From: Limibacillus sp.
GTDB lineage: Bacteria > Pseudomonadota > Alphaproteobacteria > Kiloniellales > CECT-8803
NCBI GenBank assembly: GCA_037379885.1
Contig: JARRJC010000002.1
Location: 113,762-177,761 of the forward strand
Direction: 5' to 3'
DNA: 64,000 nt
In this document: positions 27,094 through 35,252 of the stretch, piece after piece
Numbering within the stretch: the first letter of the stretch is position 1
How the letters are laid out: each line of letters begins with the position of its first letter
The notes under the pieces: generated by a model
The model's input: only the letters and a program-made list of their open reading frames with translations
Database searches by the model: none
Told to the model about the DNA's origin: nothing
Position numbers and translations under genes: made by a program

Positions 27094-27725
27094 GCCTCGG
27101 TTCCTTTTGTATCTCGGGCTTGGGCGAAGCCCTCGGAGCCGCCGCGCGCGGCAAGCGCTTCGGCGACGCGGTCTGCGGTGCCCAGGGTGCGCGCGGCGAA
27201 GGGCGCCATGATGCGCCAGAGCGGGCGCTTGGGTGAGCGGGCGCGCCAAGCCTCGGTCAACTCGGCGAGCTGCTCGAATAGCAAGGGCACGAAGCGGATG
27301 GCAAGCGCGATCACCAGCGCCATGCGCCGGGGCGAGACGCCGAAGACCGCCAGCGGGCGGAAAAGCGGGATCAGGGTCCGGGTCATGGCGTCGACCGGCG
27401 TGGTGAGCGTCACCAGGTTGGCCAGCATCACCACGCAGAGGATGTGGAGCATGACGGCCGCGCCCTCCTCCGCCTGTCCGCTCCAGAGATAGATGCCGAA
27501 GATGATCGCCAGCATGAGGCCAAGCGAGCGCAGCAGCCGCCAGGCGGAAAGCCAGGCGGCGGGCAGGCTGGCGTAGGTCAGCCCCACCAGGGCCGCCGCC
27601 AGCGCGAGAGCCGCCAGATCCTCCAGCGCGGTCACCAGCAGCGTGACCGCGACCAGCAGCAGCAGCTTGGCGCCCGCCGGGATGCGGTGCAGCCAGGTCC
27701 GCTCGGAGATGTAGAGGCTGATCAC
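27090..27725 (-). CDS. bioN: ECF transporter transmembrane subunit BioN
   Basis: A 211-residue T-component of the CbiQ/BioN family with about five hydrophobic segments. The coupling-helix motif of the family is visible as ARSPKRPLW after LTEAWRARS, and ERAxAARG-like residues occur as VAEALAARGGSEG. It links BioY to the ATPase. Overlaps both neighbours by four bases. Confidence 0.9.
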   Translation of the reverse strand: MISLYISERTWLHRIPAGAKLLLLVAVTLLVTALEDLAALALAAALVGLTYASLPAAWLSAWRLLRSLGLMLAIIFGIYLWSGQAEEGAAVMLHILCVVMLANLVTLTTPVDAMTRTLIPLFRPLAVFGVSPRRMALVIALAIRFVPLLFEQLAELTEAWRARSPKRPLWRIMAPFAARTLGTADRVAEALAARGGSEGFAQARDTKGTEA

Positions 27726-28450
27726 AGCGCCACCTTCCGCTCCGCCATGGCCGCGCGGTAGGCGGGCAGCAGCTCGCCTGGCGGCCCGTCGCCGGCGACC
27801 CGCCCCTCTTCCAGCCAGAGGATCCGCTCGAAGCCCTCGAAGCCTTCGAGGTCGTGGCTGATCATGATCTGCATTTCCGGACGGCCCTCCAGGAACTCCA
27901 TGATGCGCCGGCGCGTCGGCAGATCGAGGCTGGTGAAGGGCTCGTCCAGGACCAGCAGGGCCGGCTCCATGATCAGCACCGCCAGGATGCAGACCAGCTG
28001 CTTCTGGCCTTCGGAGAGTTCGTGGACGGCGCGGCCCGCCAGGGGCTCCAACCCCTGCCCGGCGAGCAGGGCCAGCGCGCGCTCCGACGCCTCCTTCTTG
28101 GGGACGCCCAGTTGATCGAGCCCGAAGGCCAGTTCCTCCTCCACCGTGGGGAAGAGAAGCTGGTGATCGGGGTTCTGGAAGATGAAGCCGACGTGGCGCG
28201 CCGGGCGGAAGCCCCGCTCGCCGATGGCGCGTCCGAAGAGTTCGAGGCTGCCTTGCCTGGGCTCCAGCAGGCCGTTCAGAAGACGCACCAGGCTCGACTT
28301 GCCCGACCCGTTGACGCCGATCAGGCCGATGCGGCGTTCCTTAAGGTGAAGGGAGATATCCCGCAGCACCGCGCGCCCGCCGCGCTCGGCTGTGACGCCG
28401 GAAAAACGGATCCCGGCGGACCAGTCGATGTCGCTCTTGTTGTCAGCCAC
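27722..28450 (-). CDS. bioM: ECF transporter ATPase BioM
   Basis: A 242-residue ABC ATPase of the energy-coupling-factor class. Walker A is GVNGSGKSS, the Q-loop is in FIFQNPDHQLLFPTVEEE (typical of CbiO/BioM), the signature is LSEGQKQLV, Walker B is LLVLDEPF and the switch His is in MISHDLEG. First gene of bioMNY. I see no clear BioR box or biotin-specific element upstream. Confidence 0.92.
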   Translation of the reverse strand: MADNKSDIDWSAGIRFSGVTAERGGRAVLRDISLHLKERRIGLIGVNGSGKSSLVRLLNGLLEPRQGSLELFGRAIGERGFRPARHVGFIFQNPDHQLLFPTVEEELAFGLDQLGVPKKEASERALALLAGQGLEPLAGRAVHELSEGQKQLVCILAVLIMEPALLVLDEPFTSLDLPTRRRIMEFLEGRPEMQIMISHDLEGFEGFERILWLEEGRVAGDGPPGELLPAYRAAMAERKVAL

Positions 28451-28581
28451 TTGTCTCAGCCACTGCGCCCTCGCCCTCGCCCCTGAAGCCCGGTCTTCAC
28501 CGGGCGCGCCGGGGCGCTAGAGAGGTACCCGATCCGTCTTGCGGCTCCAAGGGTTTTCAAGAGAACGCTGAAAAGGCCGGA

Positions 28582-29190
28582 TCAGTACAGAGAGAAGAGC
28601 ACAGGCAGCAATCCATCGCCCTGCAGCCACTCGACCAGTTCGAACAGCGGCCAGGCGAGCAGCAGCAGGGAAGCCTCCAGCACCGTGCGCACGACGAGCG
28701 CGGGGCGCACCTCCAGTTTCGCCTCGTCCTGCCATTCGGAGAAGCGCGGCAGGAAACGGGGCACCTCCTCCAGGTAGCGCCGGTAACTCGCGCCGTAACT
28801 CTCCAGAAGGAAGCGCTCCTCCTGCTGGACGACGAGCCAGAAAACCAGCCAGGAAAGGACGAGTCCGAAGACGGCCAGGGTCATACCGCCGAACTCCAGG
28901 CCCGCACCGAAGACCCCGATGAAGGTGAAGGAGTAAAGCGGGTTGCGCATGATCGAATAGGGGCCGCTGCGCACCAGGGTGGTCTTCTTCCGTCCGCCGA
29001 TGTAAAGCGCGCTCCAGCCCCGGCCCAGCACGGCCACGGCCATGCAGAAGAGGCCGAAGCCCTCAAGCACCTCATGCAAATCGGCGGGCAGCAGCGCCGA
29101 GGAATGGGAGACGGCGGCGAGACCGAAATAGATCAGCAGACCGCCCGCGAGGACGCGCTTCCTGATTCGCTGAACGCTTTGAAGCTCCAT
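28582..29190 (-). CDS. Isoprenylcysteine carboxyl methyltransferase (ICMT/PEMT) family membrane protein
   Basis: A 202-residue membrane protein with about five hydrophobic stretches. The SAM-binding signature of the ICMT/PEMT family is present: LVRSGPYSIMRNPLYSFTFI, then EERFLLESYGASYRRYLEEVPRFLP. Bacterial members methylate lipids, small molecules or unknown carboxylates. It stands alone between bioM and two small lipoprotein genes. Confidence 0.85.
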   Translation of the reverse strand: MELQSVQRIRKRVLAGGLLIYFGLAAVSHSSALLPADLHEVLEGFGLFCMAVAVLGRGWSALYIGGRKKTTLVRSGPYSIMRNPLYSFTFIGVFGAGLEFGGMTLAVFGLVLSWLVFWLVVQQEERFLLESYGASYRRYLEEVPRFLPRFSEWQDEAKLEVRPALVVRTVLEASLLLLAWPLFELVEWLQGDGLLPVLFSLY

Positions 29191-29294
29191 GGGCGGGCTG
29201 CTCTGTCTTGGAGATTTCTACGAATCAGGTATGTAGTAAACGCCCTGCGCCGGTTTCAAGCGAAAGCTGGCGGCGGGCGCGGGGGGCCCGGATC

Positions 29295-29330
29295 CAAAAG
29301 AAAACGGCGTCCCACTCTTGCGGGACGCCG
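29295..29330 (-). terminator. Rho-independent terminator after the small lipoprotein gene
   Basis: A perfect 9-bp stem (CGGCGTCCC / GGGACGCCG) with an 8-base loop is followed, on the minus strand, by TTTTCTTTT. It ends the transcript of the lipoprotein gene 57 bases upstream. Confidence 0.85.
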
Positions 29331-29387
29331 CTTCTCGAAGGATCGTGCTGGCAGCGCTCGCGGGGGGTTCCTCCGCGCGTACGAGGG

Positions 29388-29588
29388 TCAGTTGGTGTTC
29401 TCGTCCACCTTCTCCTCGATCTTGTCGGCGGCCTCTTCCATGTCGTCGGCGGCCTTCTCCATGGCCTCGTCCGCGGACTCGCCCATCTGCTCGAAGGTGC
29501 CCTTCTCCTCCTCGCAGCCCGCCATCATCGGGGCGAGCGCAAGCACGAGGGCCAGCGGAAGGGCTGAGGTTAGAATGGATTTTCGCAT
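29388..29588 (-). CDS. Small acidic lipoprotein
   Basis: A 66-residue protein with a lipoprotein signal peptide (MRKSILTSALPLALVLALAPMMAGC) and Cys25 as the likely lipidated residue. The mature part is an acidic amphipathic helix with an ADDMEEAADKIEEKVDE pattern, possibly a short coiled coil. Function unknown. A terminator follows; a second small lipoprotein gene lies 64 bases upstream. Confidence 0.75.
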   Translation of the reverse strand: MRKSILTSALPLALVLALAPMMAGCEEEKGTFEQMGESADEAMEKAADDMEEAADKIEEKVDENTN

Positions 29589-29652
29589 GATTCTTCTCCT
29601 TGCGCGGTCAGGATGGGTCCTCGGGATCAAGAGACCTTGGTTCAAGGGCCGG

Positions 29653-29886
29653 TCAGTTGTCCAGGTCGATATCGTCCTCGTCGGTCAGGCCGCCGATAGC
29701 CGCACCGGCTGCGCCGCCCAGGACCGCGCCGCCCAGGACGCTGCCGCCGGTCGCAGCCGCGCCGATGGCTCCAGCGCCCGCGCCGATGCCGCCGCCGCTC
29801 AGCGCGCGATCCTCCCAGGAGGAGCCGCAGGCGGCGAGGGGAATACAGAAAATCAGGGCGAGAAGGGGTTTCTTCAGGGTCGTCAT
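29653..29886 (-). CDS. Small glycine-zipper lipoprotein
   Basis: A 77-residue protein with a lipobox (MTTLKKPLLALIFCIPLAAC). The mature part is a Gly/Ala-rich segment (GGGIGAGAGAIGAAATGG, then VLGGAVLGGAAGAAIGG) of glycine-zipper type and a DEDDIDLDN acidic end. Such proteins are usually outer-membrane-associated; function unknown. The internal ATG, not one eight codons earlier, starts the signal peptide. Confidence 0.72.
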   Translation of the reverse strand: MTTLKKPLLALIFCIPLAACGSSWEDRALSGGGIGAGAGAIGAAATGGSVLGGAVLGGAAGAAIGGLTDEDDIDLDN

Positions 29887-30161
29887 GATCCAGTTCCTCC
29901 TGCTCTTCAATCGCTTGGACGCTCGAAGGTGCAGGCCTCTTGGCGCTGCGCCCGCCGTCCGCGTTCAAGGAGGTATGGATCGCCGGGCGGCGGTTAAAGC
30001 CCCGCCGCCGGGTCACAGGAATATCCCGCCCTGTTTCAACGGTTTACGAAATTCTTGTCATAGCGATATCACAATAAGTTCAGGATGGGGCATCATCTCC
30101 CTGGCCGGCGGCTGCGTATCTATCGGACGACATCAGCCGGATTACTGAAAGGCGGACCGCC

Positions 30162-31304
30162 ATGAGCGCCGAGGGCGCTTCCTTCAAATATTCCGACCTG
30201 CCCCGCATCGGCGACTTCTCCGCCGTGTTGACGCCGGAGAGCTTCACCGACCTGCCCGACGACTGGGTGCTGGGGCTGAGCGACGTGGTGGCCTCGCGCG
30301 ACGCCATCGCAGAGGGCCGCTACAAGGCCGTCAACATGGCCGGCGCCGCCGTGATCTCCGCCGTCATGAACGCGCTGGAGGGCTCGGACTATCCCTTCGT
30401 GTTCGGCGGCGACGGGGCGGCGGTGGCGCTGCCCGGTGAGCTTCGGGAAACCTTGGAGCGCGCGCTGATCGAGACGGCCTGCTGGGTCCGCGACGACCTG
30501 GGCCTCGGCCTGCGCGTGGCGGTGGTCACGGTGGCCGAGGCGCGGGCGGCCGGGCGCAACGTCCAGGTGGCGCGCTTCGCGGAGTCCGACGCCGTCGACT
30601 ACGCCATGTTCGCGGGCGGCGGCCTCGACTGGGCGGAAAAGCGCATGAAGGCGGGGGAGTTCCTGCTGCCGGTCCCGACCGAGAAACTGCGACCCGACCT
30701 GACCGGACTGTCCTGCCGTTGGGAGCCCTCGGAAAGCCGGGCGGGCGTGATCCTGTCGCTGATCGTGGCGCCCAGCGAGGGCGCCGACATGGCCGCCTTC
30801 CGCGAGGAACTGAAAGCCGTCCTGTCCCTGGCGCAGGAGGCGCCGGAGGAGGGGCACCCGGTGCCGCGCGAGGGGGCCCGCTTCCACTGGCCGCCCAGCG
30901 GTCTGGGCTATGAGGCGGCGGCGGCCGCGGGCGGCTGGCTGGCGTCCAGGCTCAGCATTCTGGCGGAAAGCGCGCTCGGCTGGATTCTCTTCAAGACCGG
31001 CTGGCGCTTTGGCGGGTTCGACCCCAACACCTACCGCCGCTACGTGATGCTGAACTCGGATTACCGGAAGTTCGACGACGGCCTGAAGATGACCGTGGAC
31101 TGCAGCCGGGAGACCAGCCGCGCGCTGAGCGAACGCTTGGAAAAGGCGCGGGCCGCCGGGCTGCTGCGCTATGGACTCTTCGAGCAGGACTCAGCCCTCA
31201 TGACCTGCATCGTGCCCTCGGTCTCCTCCAACCGGCATTTCCACTTCATGGACGGCAGCGCGGGCGGCTATGCGGCGGCGGCCGACCGGATGGACCGGCT
31301 CTAG
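30162..31304 (+). CDS. DUF3095 family protein
   Basis: A 380-residue protein recognisable as DUF3095 from KYSDLPRIGDF near the start, YPFVFGGDGAAVALP in the middle and a C-terminal half with GGFDPNTYRRYVMLNSDYRKFDDGLKM. FGGDGA resembles the active-site loop of class III nucleotide cyclases and GGDEF enzymes, so a cyclase-like fold is plausible, but no activity is established for the family as far as I know. Its stop interlocks with the M24 gene (CTAG). Confidence 0.85.
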   Translation: MSAEGASFKYSDLPRIGDFSAVLTPESFTDLPDDWVLGLSDVVASRDAIAEGRYKAVNMAGAAVISAVMNALEGSDYPFVFGGDGAAVALPGELRETLERALIETACWVRDDLGLGLRVAVVTVAEARAAGRNVQVARFAESDAVDYAMFAGGGLDWAEKRMKAGEFLLPVPTEKLRPDLTGLSCRWEPSESRAGVILSLIVAPSEGADMAAFREELKAVLSLAQEAPEEGHPVPREGARFHWPPSGLGYEAAAAAGGWLASRLSILAESALGWILFKTGWRFGGFDPNTYRRYVMLNSDYRKFDDGLKMTVDCSRETSRALSERLEKARAAGLLRYGLFEQDSALMTCIVPSVSSNRHFHFMDGSAGGYAAAADRMDRL

Positions 31305-32557
31305 GCCAGCAAGGCCTCTTCGAAAGGAAAGCGCGAAAGCAGTTCCTGGCCGGTCTCGGTGATCAGGATCTGCTGTTCCAGCTTCACGCCTTCCCCGCCC
31401 TGCTCCTCGCCGATGAAGGCCTCCACGCAGAGCGTCATGCCCGGCTCCACCACGCCGTCATAACCGGCGTCGGCGTAGTCCGCGCGGTGGTAGAGATAGG
31501 GGTATTCACCGGTCATGCCGCAGCCGTGCGCCGAGAGGTAGTAGCGGTGCGCCAGATACTTCTCGGGCAGGTCCCAGGCCCTCTCGGAATACTCCTTGAA
31601 GGTCACGCCGGGCTGCAACAGGCCCATGTTGTGGTGCACCTGTTCGTAGGCGGCCCTGTAGAGCGCGCGCTGCCGCTCGCCCGGCTTGTCCGGTCCGCTG
31701 TGGAAGGTGCGCGAGAAGTCGGAGTAGTAGCCGTAGCAGCCCACCACGTCGGTATCGAGGCAGATCAGCTCGTTCGCCCCGATCACCCGCGGCCCGCATT
31801 CCTGGAACCAGGGATTGGTGCGCGGGCCGGAATTCAAAAGCCGGGTCTCGCAGTAGTCGCCGCCCTCGGCGATGACATGGCCGAAGAGGGTCGACCAGAG
31901 CTCGTTCTCCGTAATGCCGGGGCGGATCGCGGCGCGCAGCTTGGCGACGCCCCGCTCGGTCGCGCGCAGGGAGGCGACGACGCACTTCACCTCCTCGGGC
32001 GACTTGATGGCGCGGGCGCGCTCCAGCGGCGCGTGGGCGTCGACCAGCGTGAAGCCCTCTGCCGCCAACCCGGCGGTTGCGCCGGCGTTGAGGCGCTCGA
32101 CGCCCACCACTCTCTCCTTGCCGATCAACTCACGCAGTTCGGAAGCGGTCTTCGCCGCCCAGCGCCTCTCGCGCTCGGCGATCTCCTCGCCCGCCGCCAC
32201 GAAGGAGGCGGTCATGGAGGGGCGCACCTCGCTCACCGTCTCGTAGCCTTCGGCCAGATGCTCGCAGCCGGTGAACTCGTAGAGCACCGTGTCGCCGGCG
32301 GTGACGATCAGGTAACGGGCCGGCTGGTTGCGGCTGGAGAAGATCTGCATGTTCCGCGTATCGGTGGCGTAGCGGATGCTGACCGGATCGGAAAGGATGC
32401 AGGCGGCGATGCCGCGCTCGGCCATCTGGGTGCGCAGGCGCTGAAGTCGATAGGCGCGCACCGCCTTGATGTCGATCTCACCGGGAGCGGGATCGCGGTC
32501 GAAACTGCCGGGGGCGCTCGCGCCCTCGCGGTCGGCGTGCCAGTCGATCAGAGTCAT
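31301..32557 (-). CDS. M24-family metallopeptidase-fold protein, DddP-like
   Basis: A 418-residue protein of the creatinase/Xaa-Pro peptidase fold. Predicted metal ligands are D268 and D270 (CLDTD), D280 (YSDFSR), H344 (SAHGCG), E379 (VEAF) and E394 (KLEQQ), numbered from the ATG used. The spacing 2-10-64-35-15 equals what I remember for the DMSP lyase DddP of Ruegeria, and a Tyr five residues before the His is also kept. A DMSP lyase would release dimethyl sulfide and acrylate. The position of the proposed catalytic Asp six residues after the His is Gly/Glu here, so an ordinary peptidase or another lyase is possible. The ATG chosen has GAGG nine bases upstream. Confidence 0.8.
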   Translation of the reverse strand: MTLIDWHADREGASAPGSFDRDPAPGEIDIKAVRAYRLQRLRTQMAERGIAACILSDPVSIRYATDTRNMQIFSSRNQPARYLIVTAGDTVLYEFTGCEHLAEGYETVSEVRPSMTASFVAAGEEIAERERRWAAKTASELRELIGKERVVGVERLNAGATAGLAAEGFTLVDAHAPLERARAIKSPEEVKCVVASLRATERGVAKLRAAIRPGITENELWSTLFGHVIAEGGDYCETRLLNSGPRTNPWFQECGPRVIGANELICLDTDVVGCYGYYSDFSRTFHSGPDKPGERQRALYRAAYEQVHHNMGLLQPGVTFKEYSERAWDLPEKYLAHRYYLSAHGCGMTGEYPYLYHRADYADAGYDGVVEPGMTLCVEAFIGEEQGGEGVKLEQQILITETGQELLSRFPFEEALLA

Positions 32558-32762
32558 GAGAGTGGGCCTCACAGATCAGCGCAGGAGGCCGAACGCTATC
32601 TTATAAAGCAGCGCAGGCCGCGCGCCGGAGCGACGCCGGAAGTCGCTGGCGCGAAACTCTGCGCCAGGGACCAGGAAACGATCCGGCCACGACCCGACCT
32701 AGGTCTGTCCAGGCGCGGATAGCGAAATCCGCGCGGCTATCGTAAGGCCAAACGGTCGCTGG

Positions 32763-33029
32763 TCAGTCGTTGGCGACCATGGAGTCGAAGGCGGCATTCC
32801 GCCAGGTCACGTTGCGCGCGACGTCGTAGAGCGTGAAGCCCGTCCGGCGTCCACTCGGCAGCGTGACCAGTTCGGAGGAAGCCTCCTTGGTCCAGCCCGT
32901 GTCCTCGGAAAGCTCGCCCTGAACGGCGGGCTCGACCGGGATTGCCTGAAGCTCGACCGGCGCTTGGCCAGCATCGCAGGCGCCAGCCTGCAAAAGCCCA
33001 GCCGTCAGTAGAAGCTCGCAATAGGTCAT
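32763..33029 (-). CDS. Small hypothetical, possibly secreted protein
   Basis: An 88-residue reading frame beginning MTYCELLLTAGLLQAGACDAG, which could be a weak signal or lipoprotein leader, then an acidic domain ending FTLYDVARNVTWRNAAFDSMV. There is no strong ribosome site and no known domain. Codon use fits coding, but the gene remains uncertain. Confidence 0.4.
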   Translation of the reverse strand: MTYCELLLTAGLLQAGACDAGQAPVELQAIPVEPAVQGELSEDTGWTKEASSELVTLPSGRRTGFTLYDVARNVTWRNAAFDSMVAND

Positions 33030-33250
33030 GTTTGGTTTCCCTGCGCATTTTTATGCCGAAGACCCTCGACCAGATAGTTCTTTAAAGTCTTCAGACAATC
33101 TGAGGATGGCATAAAAATACCCTGCAAACCACTGAAAAGGCGTGATAAGGCCGTGACAGGGGTTTGTGCTGCAACGCAACAAAGCGCCCACGCGCCGCGA
33201 AACCCAAGAAAAACTCCCGGATTCCTGCAAGAAACTGAATGTGGGAAAAT

Positions 33251-33325
33251 TGGAGCGGGCGATGAGATTTGAACTCACGACCCCAACCTTGGCAAGGTTG
33301 TGCTCTACCCCTGAGCTACGCCCGC
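33251..33325 (-). tRNA. tRNA-Gly (anticodon GCC)
   Basis: A 75-base tRNA with encoded CCA. The acceptor stem GCGGGCG/CGCCCGC is perfect, the D-loop reads TAGCTCAGGGGTAGAGCA, the anticodon arm is CAACC-TTGCCAA-GGTTG with GCC, and the T-arm contains GTTCAAATC. It decodes GGC, the main glycine codon in this GC-rich genome. Confidence 0.97.
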
Positions 33326-33510
33326 GCTCCTGATTGCGGAGACGGGAGATAGACGCTTTGGGAAGAGATTGCAAGGGGGATTTTGTGGAGATTCGCCTCG
33401 CGCTGGGCCTCTGCGCTCGACCCTTGCGGCGATCTTTGCCATAAAGCGGCTGCCCTGAAAGAATCAGGGTCCCGGTCCGGGACCCGAGACGCGACGCGAG
33501 GCGGCGGATC

Positions 33511-34059
33511 ATGAGCGGAAAAGTCTTTGACGGAGAGAGCCTGGCCGACGGCAGCCAGCCCTGCGAGCCCGACGAGCTGCTGGCCAAGTTGGCCGGGATG
33601 GGGATCGAGGCGAAGACGGTTGAGCATGCCCCGGTCTTCACGGTGGAGGAGGCCAAGGCGCTGCGCGGCGAGCTGGCGGGCGCGCACATCAAGAACCTCT
33701 TCCTGCGCAACAAGAAGGGCGCCATGTGGCTGGTCACCTGCCTGGAGGACCGGGAGGTCGACCTGAAGCAGCTGGGCGAGGCCCTGGGCGCCGGGCGCTT
33801 TTCCTTCGGCAGCGCGGAGCGCCTGATGAGCTATCTGGGCGTGCGGCCCGGCGCGGTGACGCCCTTGGCCGTGGTCAACGACAAGGGCGGCAAGGTCACG
33901 ATGGTGCTGGACAAGGGCGTGCTGGACCACCCCGTGGTGAACGCGCATCCTCTGGTAAACCACCAGACCACCGCGCTTTCGCCCGGCGACCTGCTGCGCT
34001 TTCTGGAGGCCCAGGACCACGCGCCGCAGCTTCTCGAGATGGAGAGCGCGGAAGGTTAG
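33511..34059 (+). CDS. YbaK/aminoacyl-tRNA deacylase domain protein (ProXp-ala/PrdX type)
   Basis: A 182-residue protein of the YbaK/ProRS-editing superfamily. Landmarks are VFTVEEAKALRGELAGAHIKNLFLRNKKGAMWL, then FGSAERLMSYLGVRPGAVTPLAVVND and the VDHPVVNAHPLVN-like segment. Members of this length (PrdX/ProXp-ala) hydrolyse Ala mischarged on tRNA-Pro. It follows the tRNA-Gly gene divergently by 185 bases. Confidence 0.85.
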   Translation: MSGKVFDGESLADGSQPCEPDELLAKLAGMGIEAKTVEHAPVFTVEEAKALRGELAGAHIKNLFLRNKKGAMWLVTCLEDREVDLKQLGEALGAGRFSFGSAERLMSYLGVRPGAVTPLAVVNDKGGKVTMVLDKGVLDHPVVNAHPLVNHQTTALSPGDLLRFLEAQDHAPQLLEMESAEG

Positions 34060-34225
34060 CGCGCGAAGCGAGGCGGGAAGCGGTCTTCCGGGCGCGGTGC
34101 CCAAGCCTTGCTTCACGCGCCCGCAACCGCCATGTAAGGGCGTGAAGACAAGACAATAGGGCCGCCGACGGAAATCACAGGAGACCGGCAAGGCGGCCGG
34201 ACCCAAGGAACGAGGAACGAGAGCC

Positions 34226-35161
34226 ATGGAAGAGATCATCGGCGCCCCGCAGGGGGCAGCGAACGGCGCGGCCGCGGGCGATGTCATCAAGGACATCTCA
34301 GAGGCGGATTTCATGGCCGAGGTCGTGCAGGCCTCCATGGAACGCCCGGTCATCGTGGATTTCTGGGCGCCCTGGTGCGGGCCCTGCAAGCAGCTGACCC
34401 CGGCGCTGGAGAAGGTCGTGACCGAGGCGGGCGGCAAGGTCGTGCTGGCGAAGGTCAACGTGGACGAGAACCAGGGCATCGCCCAGCAGTTGCGCGTCCA
34501 GTCGGTCCCGACGGTCTATGCCTTCTATCAGGGCCGCCCCCTGGACGGCTTCCAGGGCGCGCTGCCCGAAGGCCAACTGCGCGACTTCATCAAGAAGCTG
34601 CTGGAGGCCTCGGGCGGCGGTGAGCAAGGCGAGAGCAGCGACCAGCTTCTGGCCCAGGCCGACGAGGCGCTGAGCCAGGGCAAGCCCGAAGAGGCCGCCG
34701 AGCTCTACGCGCGCATCCTCGACAGCGAGCAGGAGAACACCAAGGCGTTGTCCGGCGTGATTCGTTCCTACATCGGCATGGGCGAGCTGGCCGCGGCCAA
34801 GGAGATCTTCAACTCCCTGCCCGAGGCCGTGCAGCTCCACGCCGACCTGCAGGGCGCCAAGGCGGCGCTCGATCTGGCCGAGCAGCCCGAACAGGACGAA
34901 GGCGAGCTGGCCGAACTGCTTGAGCAGGTCGCCCACAACCCCGACAACATGCAGGCCCGCATGGACCTGGCCCTGGCGCTGAACGCGCAGGGCAAGCGCG
35001 AGGCCGCCGCCGAAGAGCTTCTGGAGATCGTGCGCCGCAAGCGCGACTGGAACGAAGATGCCGGGCGCAAGCAGCTGGTGCAGTTCTTCGAGGCCTGGGG
35101 CCCCACCGACCCGGCGACCGTGCAGGCCCGAAAGCGCCTTTCCTCGCTGCTGTTCTCCTGA
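34226..35161 (+). CDS. ybbN: Thioredoxin-TPR co-chaperone YbbN/CnoX
   Basis: A 311-residue protein. Residues about 20-130 are a thioredoxin domain with an intact WCGPC redox motif and the cis-Pro in SVPTVYAF. Residues about 140-310 are TPR-like repeats (LLAQADEALSQGKPEEAAELYARIL and later MDLALALNAQGKREAAAEELLEI). Homologues act as holdases that protect and hand clients to DnaK/GroEL under oxidative stress. It is followed by the Lon-domain gene. Confidence 0.92.
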   Translation: MEEIIGAPQGAANGAAAGDVIKDISEADFMAEVVQASMERPVIVDFWAPWCGPCKQLTPALEKVVTEAGGKVVLAKVNVDENQGIAQQLRVQSVPTVYAFYQGRPLDGFQGALPEGQLRDFIKKLLEASGGGEQGESSDQLLAQADEALSQGKPEEAAELYARILDSEQENTKALSGVIRSYIGMGELAAAKEIFNSLPEAVQLHADLQGAKAALDLAEQPEQDEGELAELLEQVAHNPDNMQARMDLALALNAQGKREAAAEELLEIVRRKRDWNEDAGRKQLVQFFEAWGPTDPATVQARKRLSSLLFS

Positions 35162-35213
35162 CCGCGAACAGCTGGCGTACCGGGAGTCCGCGATGCACCA
35201 AGGCCCCTCAGAC

Positions 35214-35252
35214 ATGAGCGCCCCAGCATGAGCACGCCAGCATGAGCACGCC
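35214..35252 (+). repeat. Tandem 14-bp repeat creating two mini-ORFs ahead of the Lon-domain gene
   Basis: AGCATGAGCACGCC occurs twice head to tail, and a degenerate third copy lies just before. The three ATGs are spaced exactly 14 bases apart, at 35214, 35228 and 35242, in three different frames. The first two open five-codon frames (MSAPA and MSTPA), each ending in a TGA that overlaps the next ATG as ATGA. The third ATG starts the true gene. Confidence 0.85.

Noticed and set aside
33051-33737. Minus-strand open frame across the tRNA-Gly gene
   Set aside because: It reads through the tRNA in the tRNA's own direction and into the deacylase gene antisense, without a motif.
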